A DNA stretch of 64,000 nt from Flaccisagitta enflata (GCA_965153355.1 OZ231126.1:52018001-52082000), one strand, 5' to 3'; shown: positions 1-10,312, numbered from the stretch's first letter. A program made the numbers and translations. The notes: generated by a model from the sequence alone, not told the origin.

Positions 1-249
1 AAAGTTACATGGTTACTTCCTTGATAGGCAAGATCTCATCAATTCGGTACCAAGCAGGCTTATCTTTTGGCTAAGTGCAGAAGAGATTTCAGCTGGGATC
101 AATTATCAATAATATGTTGTAAAAATTTGTTTGATACTGCGCCAAGGCCACCAATTACAACCGGGATTACCATGTATTTGCAGTTCCTAATTTTTGCAAA
201 TTCTACCCTCATTTTACCCTCATTTTACCCTCATTTTATTTGGAGCAGA

Positions 250-271
250 CATAAAGAGAGAGGGAGGGAGG

Positions 272-368
<97 letters not shown>

Positions 369-379
369 ACACACACACA

Positions 380-474
<95 letters not shown>
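250..474. repeat. Compound (AG)n-(AC)n microsatellite
   Basis: About 115 bp of nearly pure AG passes directly into about 110 bp of AC with one CCACA interruption near 387. Frames across it give only RE/ER, TH or CV/SL low-complexity peptides, so no gene is called. Confidence 0.98.
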
Positions 475-476
<2 letters not shown>

Positions 477-903
477 GTGTCACAAAATTTTTTGCTTCCT
501 ACGAGCAAAAATCCTCCACCTATCCCTTCCTACTGGATACGCGTATGATTATCGCAAGTTGAACGCCTTATGTTACATGATATACCTAGTCACAAAGTAG
601 TTATTAGATGATCAGGGGTTCCCAAAGCCACTAAGTTAGTGCATGAATGAATGACATGGTGAGAGGGACAGAGTCCCAAAAGATACCCATTACCCATGCT
701 TGAGCTGATAGGAATCATAGAGAATTTTTTGGCCCTTGGGGTAGAGACACCTAGGCGCTTATTATTCCGATACCCAGAGGTTGAGATTTGAGCCCTAAGA
801 CGGAGGTTCTGAGCCCTGGGGCTGGGATTTTTAAGGCTTTATATTCATATAAACTAGAATTTCATCTAAACAATGTGTATTTAGGTACTTTACATATGAT
901 GGA
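475..903. other. Non-coding stretch with a family F fragment
   Basis: No coding signal seen. Positions 779-836 hold three degenerate units of the GAGCCCTGGGGCTGGGATTT type, a fragment of the family F minisatellite described at 1705-2134. The sequence CAGGGTGTCACAAAA at 474 resembles a transposon end but no partner was found. Confidence 0.5.
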
Positions 904-1062
904 AACAAGGTCGGATACACGGCAATCCTGTCACGGACGGTTGGACAGTAGTAGTAATGCAAAAACTGCTTGGAATTAAAAAATGTGACGGACGGACTTA
1001 CCGACCTACCAACCAACCGACCGACCAACTGACATACAGAGTCAGTGTGCTCATGACCAAAA
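904..1062 (+). mobile_element. Family H element, copy H1 (Helentron/HINE-like)
   Basis: This entry defines family H. The 5' end is AACAAGGYCGGATACACGGC, then a 9-nt word followed by GGGTGGGCAG or similar. Next comes a spacer ending in AAAA(A)GTAAARTGTGACGG, then a (GGAC/GACC)n tract. The 3' end is GAGTCGCGTGCACGCGACT-like, a perfect or near-perfect hairpin followed by AAAAA. In H1 the word is GTCACGGAC (930-938) and the decayed 3' hairpin AGTCAGTGTGCTCATGACC also carries GTCA instead of GTCG. No coding capacity. The architecture (subterminal inverted repeat, 3' stem-loop, internal tandem repeats, no clear target duplication) matches what is known of Helentron-associated HINE/DINE-1 elements; that class is my inference. 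Confidence 0.75.
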
Positions 1063-1294
1063 CAAGTGAGGCAAGGTCACACATGGACGGGTGGGCAGCC
1101 ATCCACACCCCAACCCACACCCCTACACCTCTCCTCACCACACACAGATATACACAAAAAGTATCCAAAACGCTTGTTTTTCCACTTTTCGACTCGATAA
1201 TTATGGATGGACGGACCAACAGACTGACGGACTGACAGACGGGCGGATGGACGGTCAAAGCCTCCTATAGAGTTGCGTGTCCGCAACTAAAAAA
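1061..1294 (+). mobile_element. Family H element, copy H2 (GTTGCGGAC subfamily)
   Basis: The 5' end is AACAAGTGAGGCAAGGTCAC and the sequence GGACGGGTGGGCAG lies at 1085-1098. A C-rich spacer and a GGAC/GACTGAC tract follow. The 3' hairpin AGTTGCGTGTCCGCAACT (1271-1288) precedes AAAAAA. Relative to the main subfamily both hairpin arms have changed (GTCGCG to GTTGCG, CGCGAC to CGCAAC), so pairing is kept. It directly abuts the 3' end of H1, head to tail. Confidence 0.75.
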
Positions 1295-1310
1295 CATTTT
1301 GGCTTTCTTC

Positions 1311-1700
1311 CTCCTTGCTCCCTTCTTTCCTCCTTTCTTTCCTTCCTTCCCTTGTTCCTTCCCTCCTTCCTTTAAAAACAGGAGAAAAAGTTTTTCTGCC
1401 TTTCTTCCTACATCCTTTCTGCCTTCCTTCCTTCTTTTTTTCCTTCTTTCCTTCTTTTATAAACAAAGGGAAAAAAACTTTTTCTGTTATTCTTCTTCCT
1501 TCCTTCCTTTCTTCATTCCTTCCTTCCTACTTCCTTCCTTCCTTTCTTTTTTCTTCCTTCCTTAATATACAAGACAGAAAAACTTTTTCTGCCTTTCTTC
1601 TTCCTTCCTTCCTTCCTTCCTTCCTTCCTTCCTTCCCTCCTTCCTTCCTCCCTCCCTTCCTTCTTTCCTCCCTCCCTTCCTTCTTTCCTTCTTCCCCTCC
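1311..1700. repeat. (CCTT)n-rich polypyrimidine tract
   Basis: Imperfect CCTT/CTTT repeats, interrupted twice by related purine-rich segments (AAACAGGAGAAAAAGTTTTT near 1376 and similar at 1463 and 1571). This suggests a larger degenerate tandem unit of about 100 bp. Open frames here encode only Phe/Leu/Pro/Ser low-complexity sequence. Confidence 0.95.
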
Positions 1701-1704
1701 TTTT

Positions 1705-2134
1705 GGGCAGCGGCCCCGAAGGGGTTGATGACCTATGCTTTCACACATATGGGGGATCTTCTCCTCTTTCTCCGTACTGCCTCAAATCCCTGTCTCGAGG
1801 CCCATATCCCAGTTTCAGGGCCCAAACCTGAGTCTTGAGGCCCAAATCCCACCCTCAAGGCCTACATCCCAACCCCAAGGCCCAGATTCTACTCTCTAGG
1901 ATTTGGGGCCTCAAGACTGACGGCCTGGAGGCTGGGGATACCCCCAGCAGGCTGAGATATGGGCCTGGAGGCTGGGGGAGGGGGGTGCGGACATGAAGGA
2001 GTAGAAAACTCCCCATATGTGTGAAAGCATAGGTCATCGTCTCTGGGCCACACCACCCCCTCTGCTCAACTTCAACCACAACCTACTTAAGCAGGTCTCG
2101 AGTACCGCTGACCATCTAACGCTTTTGTGACTAT
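1705..2134 (+). mobile_element. Family F fold-back element, copy F1
   Basis: This entry defines family F. The left end is GGGCAGCGGCCCCGAAGGGG, which contains a GGCCCC-GAA-GGGGCC hairpin in the best copies, then TTGATGACCTATGCTTTCAC and a CTCCTT-rich piece. A minisatellite of ~20 bp follows (CCTCAAGGCCCAAATCCCAG). Here its polarity flips at about 1893 to the reverse complement, followed by an inverted copy of the left end (ATATGTGTGAAAGCATAGGTCATC, 2017-2040). The right end is ACCGCTGACCATCTAACGC then TTTTGTGACTATT. No coding capacity. The 3' terminus resembles family H (short hairpin then GACTA). Confidence 0.75.
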
Positions 2135-2445
2135 TTTCCTTTCTTCCTTCCTTCCTTCCTCTTTGGCTGCCTTTCCTTCCTTCTCCTGGCAATTTCTTTC
2201 CTTCTTTCTTTCATCTTTTCCTTTCCTTTTTTCTTCCTTAATTCCTCTTCTGCTTTCTTCTTCCTTCCTTCCTTCCTCTTCCTTCCTTCCGAGGTTTCCT
2301 CTCCTTCCTTCCTTCTCCTTCTTTCTTTCCTTCTTCTTCCCTTCTTCCTTCCTTTTCCTTTCTTTTCCTTCCTTCCTTTTCCTTCCTTTTCTTCTTTCCT
2401 TCTTCCTCTTTTTTTTCTTTCTCTCCTTCTTCCCTTCCCTTCCTA
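2135..2445. repeat. (CCTT)n-rich polypyrimidine tract
   Basis: Imperfect CCTT/CTTTT repeats of the same kind as at 1311-1700. F1 therefore sits between two polypyrimidine blocks: either it inserted into one tract, or the tract was part of the mobile unit. Confidence 0.95.
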
Positions 2446-2510
2446 TCAGCCTAGCTAGCTTCCTACGAGCGCCGCCTGCGTGCTGCCAGGGCACACTTGT
2501 AGACACCCTG

Positions 2511-2511
<1 letters not shown>

Positions 2512-2590
<79 letters not shown>

Positions 2591-2610
2591 TACACACACA
2601 CACACACACA
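2512..2610. repeat. (CA)n microsatellite
   Basis: About 99 bp of CA with one interruption near 2590. Confidence 0.98.
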
Positions 2611-2659
2611 GAGCAGATAAAAAGAAGAAATTGTTTTTCGCGCATCATTCTTGAAAGCG

Positions 2660-2875
2660 AGTGCGGAACCGAGTGAAGCAACATGGAGTGCTGTGGAGTA
2701 AGTGAGCGAACTGGTGAATGGAGCGTGTGAGTGAAGCAGAGGGCTGTGTAGTAAGTGAGCGCGCTGGTGAATGGAGTGAGCAAATTTAGCAGCAAGCAGT
2801 GCTGTGGAGTAAGTGAGCGAACTGGTGAATGGAGCGAGTGAATGTTGCAATATGGAGTGCTGTGGAGTAAGTGAG
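2660..2875. repeat. 57-bp tandem repeat, about 3.5 copies
   Basis: The phrase GTGCTGTGGAGTAAGTGAGC recurs at about 2688, 2741 (as GGCTGTGTAG), 2801 and 2859, followed by GAACTGGTGAATGGAGCG. The spacing is about 57 bp. Frames have no recognisable domain. Confidence 0.85.
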
Positions 2876-3111
2876 AGAATTTAGCTCACGTGATTTCTCA
2901 TCTTAAGGTGGCGGCCAGATCAACATGGTGCGGAGCCCTTCGGTAGTGTTTTCTGTGTGGGGCTCCTTGCCTTCTTCCCCCCTTCCCCCACTTGGTTTTG
3001 CTCAAAGGATGTTAAATGAATTTTTGAGAATAGATCTTTTTTAACTAAAATTTGATTAGCTTGCAACTTTACTGATTACTGCTATCAACTTACAAACAAG
3101 GAGAAAAAAGA

Positions 3112-3114
<3 letters not shown>

Positions 3115-3207
<93 letters not shown>

Positions 3208-3232
3208 ATCATCATCATCGTCATCATCATTA
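3115..3232. repeat. (GA)n-(ATC)n microsatellite
   Basis: About 91 bp of perfect GA followed by a short ATC/GTC run. Confidence 0.98.
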
Positions 3233-3341
3233 CCTATGAGATCGTAGTATAATCTCTGGGAATGAGAATCGGCGAGAACATTGTCCATAAAACTCAAAAC
3301 GACAAAATTTTTTTTTATTGCCATAAATCTTAAAGTACCTG

Positions 3342-3733
3342 CAAATGGCAATGACCTATGCTTTTACACGCGGGGAAATTTTTCTCTTTCCCTTACTCCA
3401 TCTTCTATGCCCCCCCCAGACTCAAATCCCAAAAGGGAAGCCTTAATCTCAGCCTTGAGGCCCAAATCCCAGCCCTAAGGCTCAAATCTGAGCCCAGGCA
3501 CAAAGCCCAGCCATTAGATCTAGACCTTAGGTCCTTATCATTGGGACCTAGATCCTGGACAGATGGACAAAAAAAATAATGGATGGATAGACAGATGGAC
3601 AGATATCCCCTGTGCTCTACAGGAATTCATCCTCTTCAAAGCATTTCTCCATCCTTAACTTAAATATCAAACAACATAAGCAGGGCATGGGTACTGCTGA
3701 CCATATACTTTCTTTGGGCTGCTATTCATGAGC
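3342..3733 (+). mobile_element. Family F element, degenerate copy F2
   Basis: The left end is reduced to AATGACCTATGCTTTTACAC. About seven degenerate CCTTGAGGCCCAAATCCCAG units follow. The right end is AAGCAGGGCATGGGTACTGC then TGACCATATACTTTCTTTGG. Older and more diverged than F1, F10 and F11. Confidence 0.6.
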
Positions 3734-3819
3734 TCAGAAAAAAAATCAGTAAAAAAGAAATATCTTTCCATGAATTTATTGGTACCACAAATCTATCGGT
3801 ACCTTTATGGTATGGTATA

Positions 3820-4317
3820 GAAGATGTTGTCTGGACATGAGAATATGGGGAAACTGATAGCTTGGATACTAACTAAATAAATAGAGCAATATTTTGTTTG
3901 CGTGATGCTTAGGCCCCAATGGGTTGACAATAGGGTATGGCATCCCCCTATGACTTATCTTAGAAAAAAAAAAACTTTTAGTATAGAAATGTAGGATTAA
4001 TACTCTTCCAGCAAAGATTTTTTACTTATTGAACAATTCAAATTGCAAAACCAGCTCTGGGTTCCAACTTGAGATTTTCAAATGAAGATCAGCATGCCTC
4101 ACAGTGCTTTGAACTTATATGAGTTGACCAATTCTGGTTTCTGTTTAACGATGAAGAGTTGGTTCTTCTCGTTCCAAACAAAGTTCTTGTTTTTTTTAAT
4201 CCGCCATACCCTACTGTCAACCCTTTAAGACATAAGTATTGCACTCACAGTTTCCGTCTATATTCAAAATGGTTCTTCTAGTTGCCCCATATTTTCAAGT
4301 CTAGACGACATCTGCTG
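3820..4317. mobile_element. Palindromic TA-flanked MITE, copy M1
   Basis: The ends are inverted repeats: GAAGATGTTGTCTGGACATG at the left and the complement of CAGCAGATGTCGTCTAGACTTG at the right, with TA on both sides (3818-3819 and 4318-4319). A second inverted pair lies inside: GGGTTGACAATAGGGTATGG at 3919 and its complement CCATACCCTACTGTCAACCC at 4205. No coding capacity. TA duplication and CAGNAG termini suggest a Tc1/mariner-mobilised MITE. Related copies are M2 and M3. Confidence 0.75.
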
Positions 4318-4383
4318 TATCTTTATAAGTTTATGGGAACCTCATTACAACTTCTAAGAGATCACTTTTTATCATAACAACTC

Positions 4384-4590
4384 CAAGGCCGGATACACGG
4401 CTGCCCAAGTCGCGGGCGGGTGGGCAGGCGCAGTGATGTAAAGGCTAACCCAAGCATTTGGACAGAAGCAGTACTGCAAAAATAGCCCGTAAACACCAAT
4501 GACCGACAGACCAACCAACCTTTTGACCAACCATCCAACCGACCCACAAACTGACATCGCGTCTATAAAGTCGCGTGCGCGCGACTTGAA
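4384..4590 (+). mobile_element. Family H element, copy H3
   Basis: The 5' end is CAAGGCCGGATACACGGCTG and the word is GTCGCGGGC before GGGTGGGCAG. The 3' hairpin is AGTCGCGTGCGCGCGACT. Here word and hairpin arm both deviate from the consensus at the seventh base, but not identically. Confidence 0.75.
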
Positions 4591-4777
4591 ATGTCATAAA
4601 TCTGAGTGAAAATCGTGAGGCGGTTTGAAGGTGGTCAAAATCAGCATAAGACGCCTTTTTGATGACTTTAATGTCGTCAATAATCGTCTTTCATGAAACG
4701 TTCTTTTCTTCGCTTTTCAGATCTCCTTCTAAAGGATTTTCACAACGTGAGCCAGACTGGATTTTACATCCGAATTC

Positions 4778-5135
4778 AATGGTGAGTGGTCATTGGTGAG
4801 TGGTTAATGGTTAATGGTGAATGGTGAATGGTCAATGGTGAGTGGTTAATAGTGAATGATTAAGGGTGAGTAGTAAATGGTTTTTAGTGAATGGATAATA
4901 GCGAATGGTGAGTGGTGAATAGTGAATGGTGAATGGTCAATGGTGAGTGGTTAATGGTTGATAGTGAACGGTTAATAGTGAATGATTAAGGGTGAGTAGT
5001 AAATGGTTTTTAGTGAATGGATAATAGAGAATGGTGAGTGGTGAGTGGTGAATGGTTAGTAGTGAATGGTTAATAGTGAATGGTTGATAGTGAATGTTTA
5101 AAAGTGAATGGTGAATTGTTAATTCTAAGTGTTTC
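4778..5135. repeat. Minisatellite GTGAATGGTTAAT with ~127-bp higher-order unit
   Basis: Tandem 7-14-bp units of GTGAATGG/TTAATGG. A longer block (TTAATAGTGAATGATTAAGG through AATGGATAATAG) occurs at 4846 and again at 4973, giving a second-level repeat of about 127 bp. The minus-strand open frame gives only HHSLLTI-type repeats. Confidence 0.9.
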
Positions 5136-5271
5136 ATGATGAATTAAAAGCAGTTTTTTCCGGGACGTTGGCATTGGTGATGGGGAGCCAAAAGCTCGGG
5201 GGCCTTCGGGCCAATTCCAAGCCGTCCATTAGCAACTTCAAGTCCAACAAATCAAATATATGCTTTGCATC

Positions 5272-5390
5272 ATAGTCGCGTGCACGCTACTCTACACGTT
5301 GCTCTGTCGGTTGGTCGGTTGGTCGGGAGTAATGCAAAAAACGCTCGCAGTCCAAAAATGTGACCGACACAGCGAGCCGGCGACTAAAAA
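5272..5390. mobile_element. Two family H 3' ends joined tail to tail (H4)
   Basis: A minus-oriented hairpin AGTCGCGTGCACGCTACT starts at 5274. It is followed by GGTTGGTCGG repeats, then a plus-oriented terminus GGCGACTAAAAAG at 5375-5387. No 5' end lies between them, so this is a rearranged or fold-back derivative. Confidence 0.55.
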
Positions 5391-5967
5391 GTTCATTGTA
5401 TGACTAAGTCTTCTCTTTAGGAGATTGAGACGAAACCAATTAAGTGATAATCTTGAAACTCTTGTTTAATAAGATCGCTTGTAAAGACCATGCTACAGTT
5501 GAACCCTGCTCTAACGATCCGCCAATAACGAAATTTCTCATTTTATGAATGAAAATTCTTAGTCACTTCTATATTCTTTATTTGCTGCAACAAAATTCTG
5601 CCTAATACAGATATGATTTGTTAGAGCTGGATTTAATCGCATTAGCAGAGATATCATACGATTCCTAAAAACTTAGATATGACGCTTCCTTTTGTCCCTC
5701 TCGCGCGGTATTCCCTGTAAATCGTTTTGAAAGTCTTGATGTGTTAAGAAGCGTAAAAAATGGTAAGAAATGTTAACATTCCTGACGAAATTAGGCGAAG
5801 TGAGGTTGAAATTCATCTGATCTGATCATGAAATAAAAAGTTTGAATGGCACTGTGCATGTGCGGTATGTTTACGAAGTCTGGGGTAATTTCCATTTATG
5901 CTTGGCTTAACAAGCCCAACAGGCCAACAGTCCCGTGTTTCGTTTTACAGTAACACTCACAACTTTT
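5391..5967. other. AT-rich non-coding stretch with a pogo-like end
   Basis: TACAGTTGAACCCTGCTCTA at 5492 followed by ACGATCCGCC looks like a pogo/Tigger-type terminal inverted repeat after a TA. A convincing partner end was not found. Nothing else recognisable. Confidence 0.35.
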
Positions 5968-6120
5968 CCTTCCTTCCTTCCTTCCTTCCTTCCTTCCTTC
6001 CTTTCCTTCTTTCTCTTTCTTTCTTTCTTTCTTTCTTCTTTCTTTTCTTTCTTTTCTTTCTTTCTTCCTCTCTCTCTCCCTTCCTTTCTGGGCTTTCTTT
6101 CCTGCCTTCTTCCTTCCCTC
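5968..6120. repeat. (CCTT)n/(CTTT)n tract
   Basis: Polypyrimidine microsatellite that runs into the family F fragment at 6121. Confidence 0.95.
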
Positions 6121-6230
6121 CGGAGGGGGGGGGGACGACCAGAGGAAAAGAAGAAGAAGAAGAAGGAGAAGATTCCCCATATGTCTGAAAGCATAGGTCA
6201 TCGACTCCTTCGGGGCCGTTGTCCTAAAAC
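6121..6230 (+). mobile_element. Family F fragment, copy F3
   Basis: A G-run followed by GAAGAAGAAGGAGAAG, then ATATGTCTGAAAGCATAGGT and CATCGACTCCTTCGGGGCCG. This is the inner-right part of a family F element; the minisatellite and the terminal CGACTA end are missing. Confidence 0.6.
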
Positions 6231-6504
6231 GTAAAAGGGGACTTGACAAAACAGAGGAATCACAAGTTAACGATTTTTTTCCGGACAGCGATAGACACCT
6301 TTATATGGTTACACTGTAGGTGTTAGCCTTGTCTCTACTCGAGAGTCATCCCGATGGATTTCGAAGCCCAACTCGCCATTGGGTCATTCCATTGAGGTCG
6401 AATTCGTGGTAAGTGAACTCTTACGGAGTAGTGGGACATACTAAAAATGTGTAGACACCCCTTATAAAAATAAGAATATTCATTTTTGCATCAGGTAAGC
6501 TACC

Positions 6505-6720
6505 AAACAGGGCTGGATACTCGGCTACCCAAGTAGCGTGTGGGTCGGTAGGAGCTATATTTGTGGTCACTTAGGCATTTGGGCAAGAGTAGAGAGACTA
6601 AAGACTGCAAATACATAAATCATAATAAAAATAAAGTGAGATGGATGGATGGACAGAAAGAGGGACCAACAGACGGATGGACAAAGCAGGTTTTAGAGTC
6701 GCATAGCACGCGACTAAAAC
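6505..6720 (+). mobile_element. Family H element, copy H5
   Basis: The 5' end is decayed (GGCTGGATACTCGGCTACCC, word GTAGCGTGT). A GGATGGATGGACAG tract precedes the 3' end AGTCGCATAGCACGCGACT followed by AAAA. Confidence 0.7.
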
Positions 6721-7301
6721 ATATTTTGAACTGCCCTCTTTTTTTTTTTTTGGCATTCCTATTGCAAAATGTCTATCACGGGTGTGAGAAGGGGTGTGAA
6801 CACATTCTAAGACACTTGGAAGACATTCTTAAAATGTATAGACGCCCATTTAAATGAGTTCACTTCTTGCGAAATACTCCTTGATGCCTTTACAAAAGCT
6901 AATCTCCAACGTCACACTTTGTGTCGTTTGTCCCACTCTGCCATTTAGCTTTGTCCTTGATTACAATAGGACGCTATGTGTCCAATGGTGATGTGGGGAT
7001 TCAGGAAAAAAAACACCTCTTTTGTATAACGGTGAGCGCTCTAATCTTTTGTCTTACTATTCGTCTTCTTGTCTTTTTGTCACCCTGTCTCTCTGTTTCT
7101 CTGTCTCTCTGTTTCTCTGTCTTTCGGTCTCACGCTCTGTCTGTAGGTCTGTCTGTCAGTAGATCTGCATTCTGCCATAGCCCCGAGGGCATGATGCTGA
7201 AATGAACCTGAAATGATCGGTACCAGCTTGGGCTGTCTGAGTCTGTCTCATGATCCTTATAAAGCATATAACACATAACTAAGAAAATTTTTTAGGGGCG
7301 C

Positions 7302-7575
7302 TTTTTAGATGCGTCCTCGCATCTCTATAAGAGGGTGTGTCCCTACCTACCTACGTCCGTCTGTCCGTCACAAGAAATTTTCAAAACACGATTTTTACGG
7401 ATTTCTCTTCATTTCTCTTTATGTCTCTTCATGTCTCTTTTATTTCTTATGTCTATTTTGTCTCTTTTGTCTATTTTGTCTATTTTGTCTATTTTGTCTC
7501 TTTTCTCTCTCATGGCTCCAATGTGTCTCGTCTGCCTAAAGAGGACGCATCTATTGGATATCTCTTGACCTTGTT
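7302..7575 (-). mobile_element. Family H element, copy H6 (AGATGCGTC subfamily)
   Basis: Read on the minus strand it begins AACAAGGTCAAGAG and has the word AGATGCGTC (plus-strand GACGCATCT, 7544-7552). It ends in the hairpin AGATGCGAGGACGCATCT (plus strand 7307-7324) followed by AAAAA. The match between word and outer hairpin arm extends to 12 nt (AGATGCGTCCTC). The interior is TGTCTCTTTTGTCTATTT-type tandem repeats. A completely different word from the GTCGCGTGC subfamily, with the same arrangement. Confidence 0.75.
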
Positions 7576-7587
7576 AAGATATTAAAC

Positions 7588-7715
7588 AACAAGGACAATT
7601 AGGCCAATAAGGTGCGACGTGTGGATCGTTTAACGAAAGCGTTGCGGACGGACAGACAGACCGACCAACCAGTTATAACCGCTAGTTATAGAGGTGCTTT
7701 GTCGCACCTGAAAAT
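7588..7715 (+). mobile_element. Family H element, copy H7 (AGGTGCGAC subfamily)
   Basis: It begins AACAAGGACAATTAGGCC and has the word AGGTGCGAC at 7610-7618. The 3' hairpin AGGTGC-TTT-GTC-GCACCT (7692-7709) precedes GAAAA. GTCGCACCT at 7701-7709 is the exact reverse complement of the word. Its 5' end lies 12 bp from the 5' end of H6, head to head. Confidence 0.75.
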
Positions 7716-8032
7716 GTACTATTTTGATATGATTTTGATCATAACTTTTTGCGATTACTTTTTTCAATAATCTTGAGTGCAGATTTGATCTCAAACAGTG
7801 TTTTTCGGTTCATTTGATACATATTCACTTAATAATCTTGCAAGAGAAATGAGCAGTTGATTTAGCTATTTTAACACAGAATTGAAATAGAATAGGACAA
7901 TAACTTTTTTTGATATTTTCTGCGGTATATACTTTATAGTGCGACATATCAGACCAACTGGGAAAAACTGTTTGACATCAAATATGCCGATAAAATTACA
8001 AATAGTTATGATCTCTTCCAAAATGTATATTT

Positions 8033-8230
8033 TTAAGGCCCAAATCTCATGCCCAAACCAGTCTTGGAGGACCAAATTTCTGCTAGGATTTCAGCCTCGA
8101 GGTTGCATTGGGCTTTCAAGGCTGGGATTTGGGCCACATGACTGGAATTTGGGTTGGAGGCGAGACTTGAGCCCAGGGTTGGGATTGGGTCTCAAGACTG
8201 GGACTGGGCCTCCTGTTGGGGGGGGTATTG
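8033..8230. repeat. Family F minisatellite fragment, copy F4
   Basis: Degenerate units AAGGCCCAAATCTCATGCCC switch polarity near 8090 to GGCTGGGATTTGGGCC-type units and end in a G-run. Terminal hairpins are absent. Confidence 0.6.
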
Positions 8231-9461
8231 GCAAGAGACCAGATTTATATGAGTACAGTGGGACCCTGCCTCATCGGTCCTATTGGGACTGAAGATTTTC
8301 ACCTTTATCACTTGCAAGCTCCACCTTTAGAAGAGAGGCAAACCCTATTAAAACTACTATCAAACCAAAAGATAATTTTAATGATGGAGAACCCAAAAAT
8401 CTGTTATTATGGGAATCACTGTATGTGAATGCAGGCCACGATTCTTCGGCCGCTCAGCGCTACATTTTTCTGGGATATGGAGTATATGGCTCACGTTCCA
8501 TCAGGGAAATGTATCCACTGAAAAAGAAGCTGGCTCATTGCAGTTCCACTGCCCTGCTCTGGGGGCCAAAGCATGGTCCACACATATGTATGCATTCACC
8601 TTGCCCATCATTGCAACAACACGAATATTGGTTGTTGTTGGCTCAGCCAGTCAGTCAGTACAGCCAATGCGTCAAACGCGGATCACTCTGTTCGTGGTTC
8701 ATCGTGTCGTCATCAGAAATTGGCCTCATTCAGTCTGTCTGGTTCGTCTGTCTGCTCCGTCTGCAGGCTCATTGTCTGGTCTGGTTCGTGTGGTTCGTGT
8801 CTGTGTGTCTATTCGTCTGTCTGGTCATTTGTCGTTTTACTGTCAGCTGCCTGTTATTCATTGTCCAGAGTGTCGGACTGTACTTTAAACGCCCTGCTGT
8901 TTTTTTTATATCCTTGCTCCTCTGTTTCCAAAACATAATAATCTTCTTCCATCTCTTCCCCACACACTGTAAACTGTAATCTTACTTTTACGCGAGCATA
9001 TTCTTAAACTGCTCACAATGGGAAATGATGTTTATGGTTCATGTAAAGTACTGCCCTGCCCCTTGATAACTGCCCCAAGGGGACCCTTTGAATTTGTCTC
9101 TTATCGCGGGGCACCGTTATTGTGAAAAGCTGTTTGGCTAGTTGATTGTTTATACCATAGCAGCTACTACTTCCTAATCCTTTTGGTGTTTGAATGTCTA
9201 CCTTGGTTTAGATCAATAAGTTTTGATAATATAGATAATAGATAAATAATATGCTTAGTTGTGTACAATATGAATATTTGGCATGATAAATTACCACCAC
9301 TTCTGTTTATGAGACACACAGACTGACAAAAAAAAAAGACTGACGGCAAAACAAAAAGACAAGGACAGACTAATACAGACAATCTGATTGAAAAAAAACT
9401 TGCAGCTAAACAGTCTGACAGAAAGAGAGTGGCAGATAGATTGAAAGACAGATCTAAAAAT
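8231..9461. other. Unique sequence, no gene recognised
   Basis: Open frames of 120-184 codons between 8409 and 8979 overlap in three frames and run through TCTGTCTGG/TTCGTGTGG-type simple sequence. They show no domain, no conserved motif and no splice pattern I trust. Confidence 0.4.
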
Positions 9462-9679
9462 AACAAGTGACACGGGGTCACAATTTTGTGAGGATGGGTG
9501 GGCAGACGCGTACAACCCCCATTCACACCCTCACCCACCCTCCACACACAGTTACAATGAGAGTCTCGAAATTTTCAACTCGATCACCATGACAAACCGA
9601 CAGGATGGACTGACCAACGGACAGGCCAAAGGACCAATGGACAAAGCCTCTTATAAAGTTGCGTAACCTCAACTTAAAG
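9462..9679 (+). mobile_element. Family H element, copy H8
   Basis: The 5' end is AACAAGTGACACGGGGTCAC. The word TGTGAGGAT precedes GGGTGGGCAG. The 3' end is AAGTTGCGTAACCTCAACTT. The outer arm (complement GTTGAGGTT) shares the C-to-A and C-to-T changes at word positions 5 and 9 with the 5' word, whereas the inner hairpin arm (GTTGCGT) has not followed. Confidence 0.65.
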
Positions 9680-9786
9680 TGAGAGTTCTTTTATTATAAG
9701 GCAATGCTAGAAATCAGCAAAAAATAGATTTGGTTTAAAAATATGGAAAACAGTCCAAAGTAAGGCTCATTTCCCATAACCAGACT

Positions 9787-9844
<58 letters not shown>

Positions 9845-9890
9845 GTTTTTTCTCTCTCTCTTTCTTTCTCTCCCTCTCTCTCACTTTTTT
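9787..9890. repeat. (CT)n microsatellite
   Basis: Imperfect CT array with a GTTTTTT interruption near 9845. Confidence 0.95.
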
Positions 9891-10312
9891 TTCTTTTTTT
9901 CCCCCTCGGCTACAGTTGGCCGTTAACAAAGAGTTTGGGCTCATATGGACCCAAAATATTTGACCTATATAGGCGATTCACCGCTAAAGGCGTGCCCGTT
10001 ATCTAGGGGGAATTTAGCATTACAAAAGGCCAGAAAAATTCGGGACCTCAGCTTGTTGTACATTAATGGCGGGTCACCGTTAACGGCGTTGTCAAGGAAG
10101 CGGGGTGCCACTGTATATATCCCCGCACGTTGACAGATATATGAAAAACGACGAAGAAAAGACACAAAATTGAACAGAAAGGAACCGAACCCATAAAAAA
10201 GTGTTTTTACCTGTTGACATTCAGCCAAGCTTCTTGGTCACTCGCCACTCGTCACTCACTTTGCTCACTTTCTCGTTGGACAGCGGAAAAGAGGAAAAGA
10301 GAGATAGAAGAA
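9891..10312. other. Non-coding stretch, nothing recognised
   Basis: Contains GGGTCACCGTTAACGGCG near 10074 and a similar GATTCACCGCTAAAGGCG near 9974. These look like two degenerate copies of one short repeat. No gene seen. Confidence 0.35.

Noticed and set aside
194-562. Open frames rich in RE/ER, TH, CV, SL
   Set aside because: They are translations of AG and AC microsatellites. The same applies near 2127-2795, 3085-3351, 19197-20056, 21469-21781, 22055-22439, 22857-23539, 31046-31289, 32891-33328, 43212-43557, 46199-46880, 48110-48416 and 48956-49419.
1299-1748. Phe/Leu/Pro/Ser-rich ORFs over CCTT tracts
   Set aside because: Polypyrimidine simple sequence lacks stop codons in several frames; no domain. 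Same at 2127-2654, 5898-6249 and 37983-38556.
5492-5560. Complete pogo/Tigger element
   Set aside because: One end-like sequence is present (also near 31990, 32030, 32490 and 32815), but no matching pair with TA flanks and no transposase could be established.
8409-8979. Overlapping plus-strand ORFs of 120-184 codons
   Set aside because: Three frames are open at once through TCTGTCTGG-type sequence; peptides are Cys/Ser/Val-rich without any known motif.
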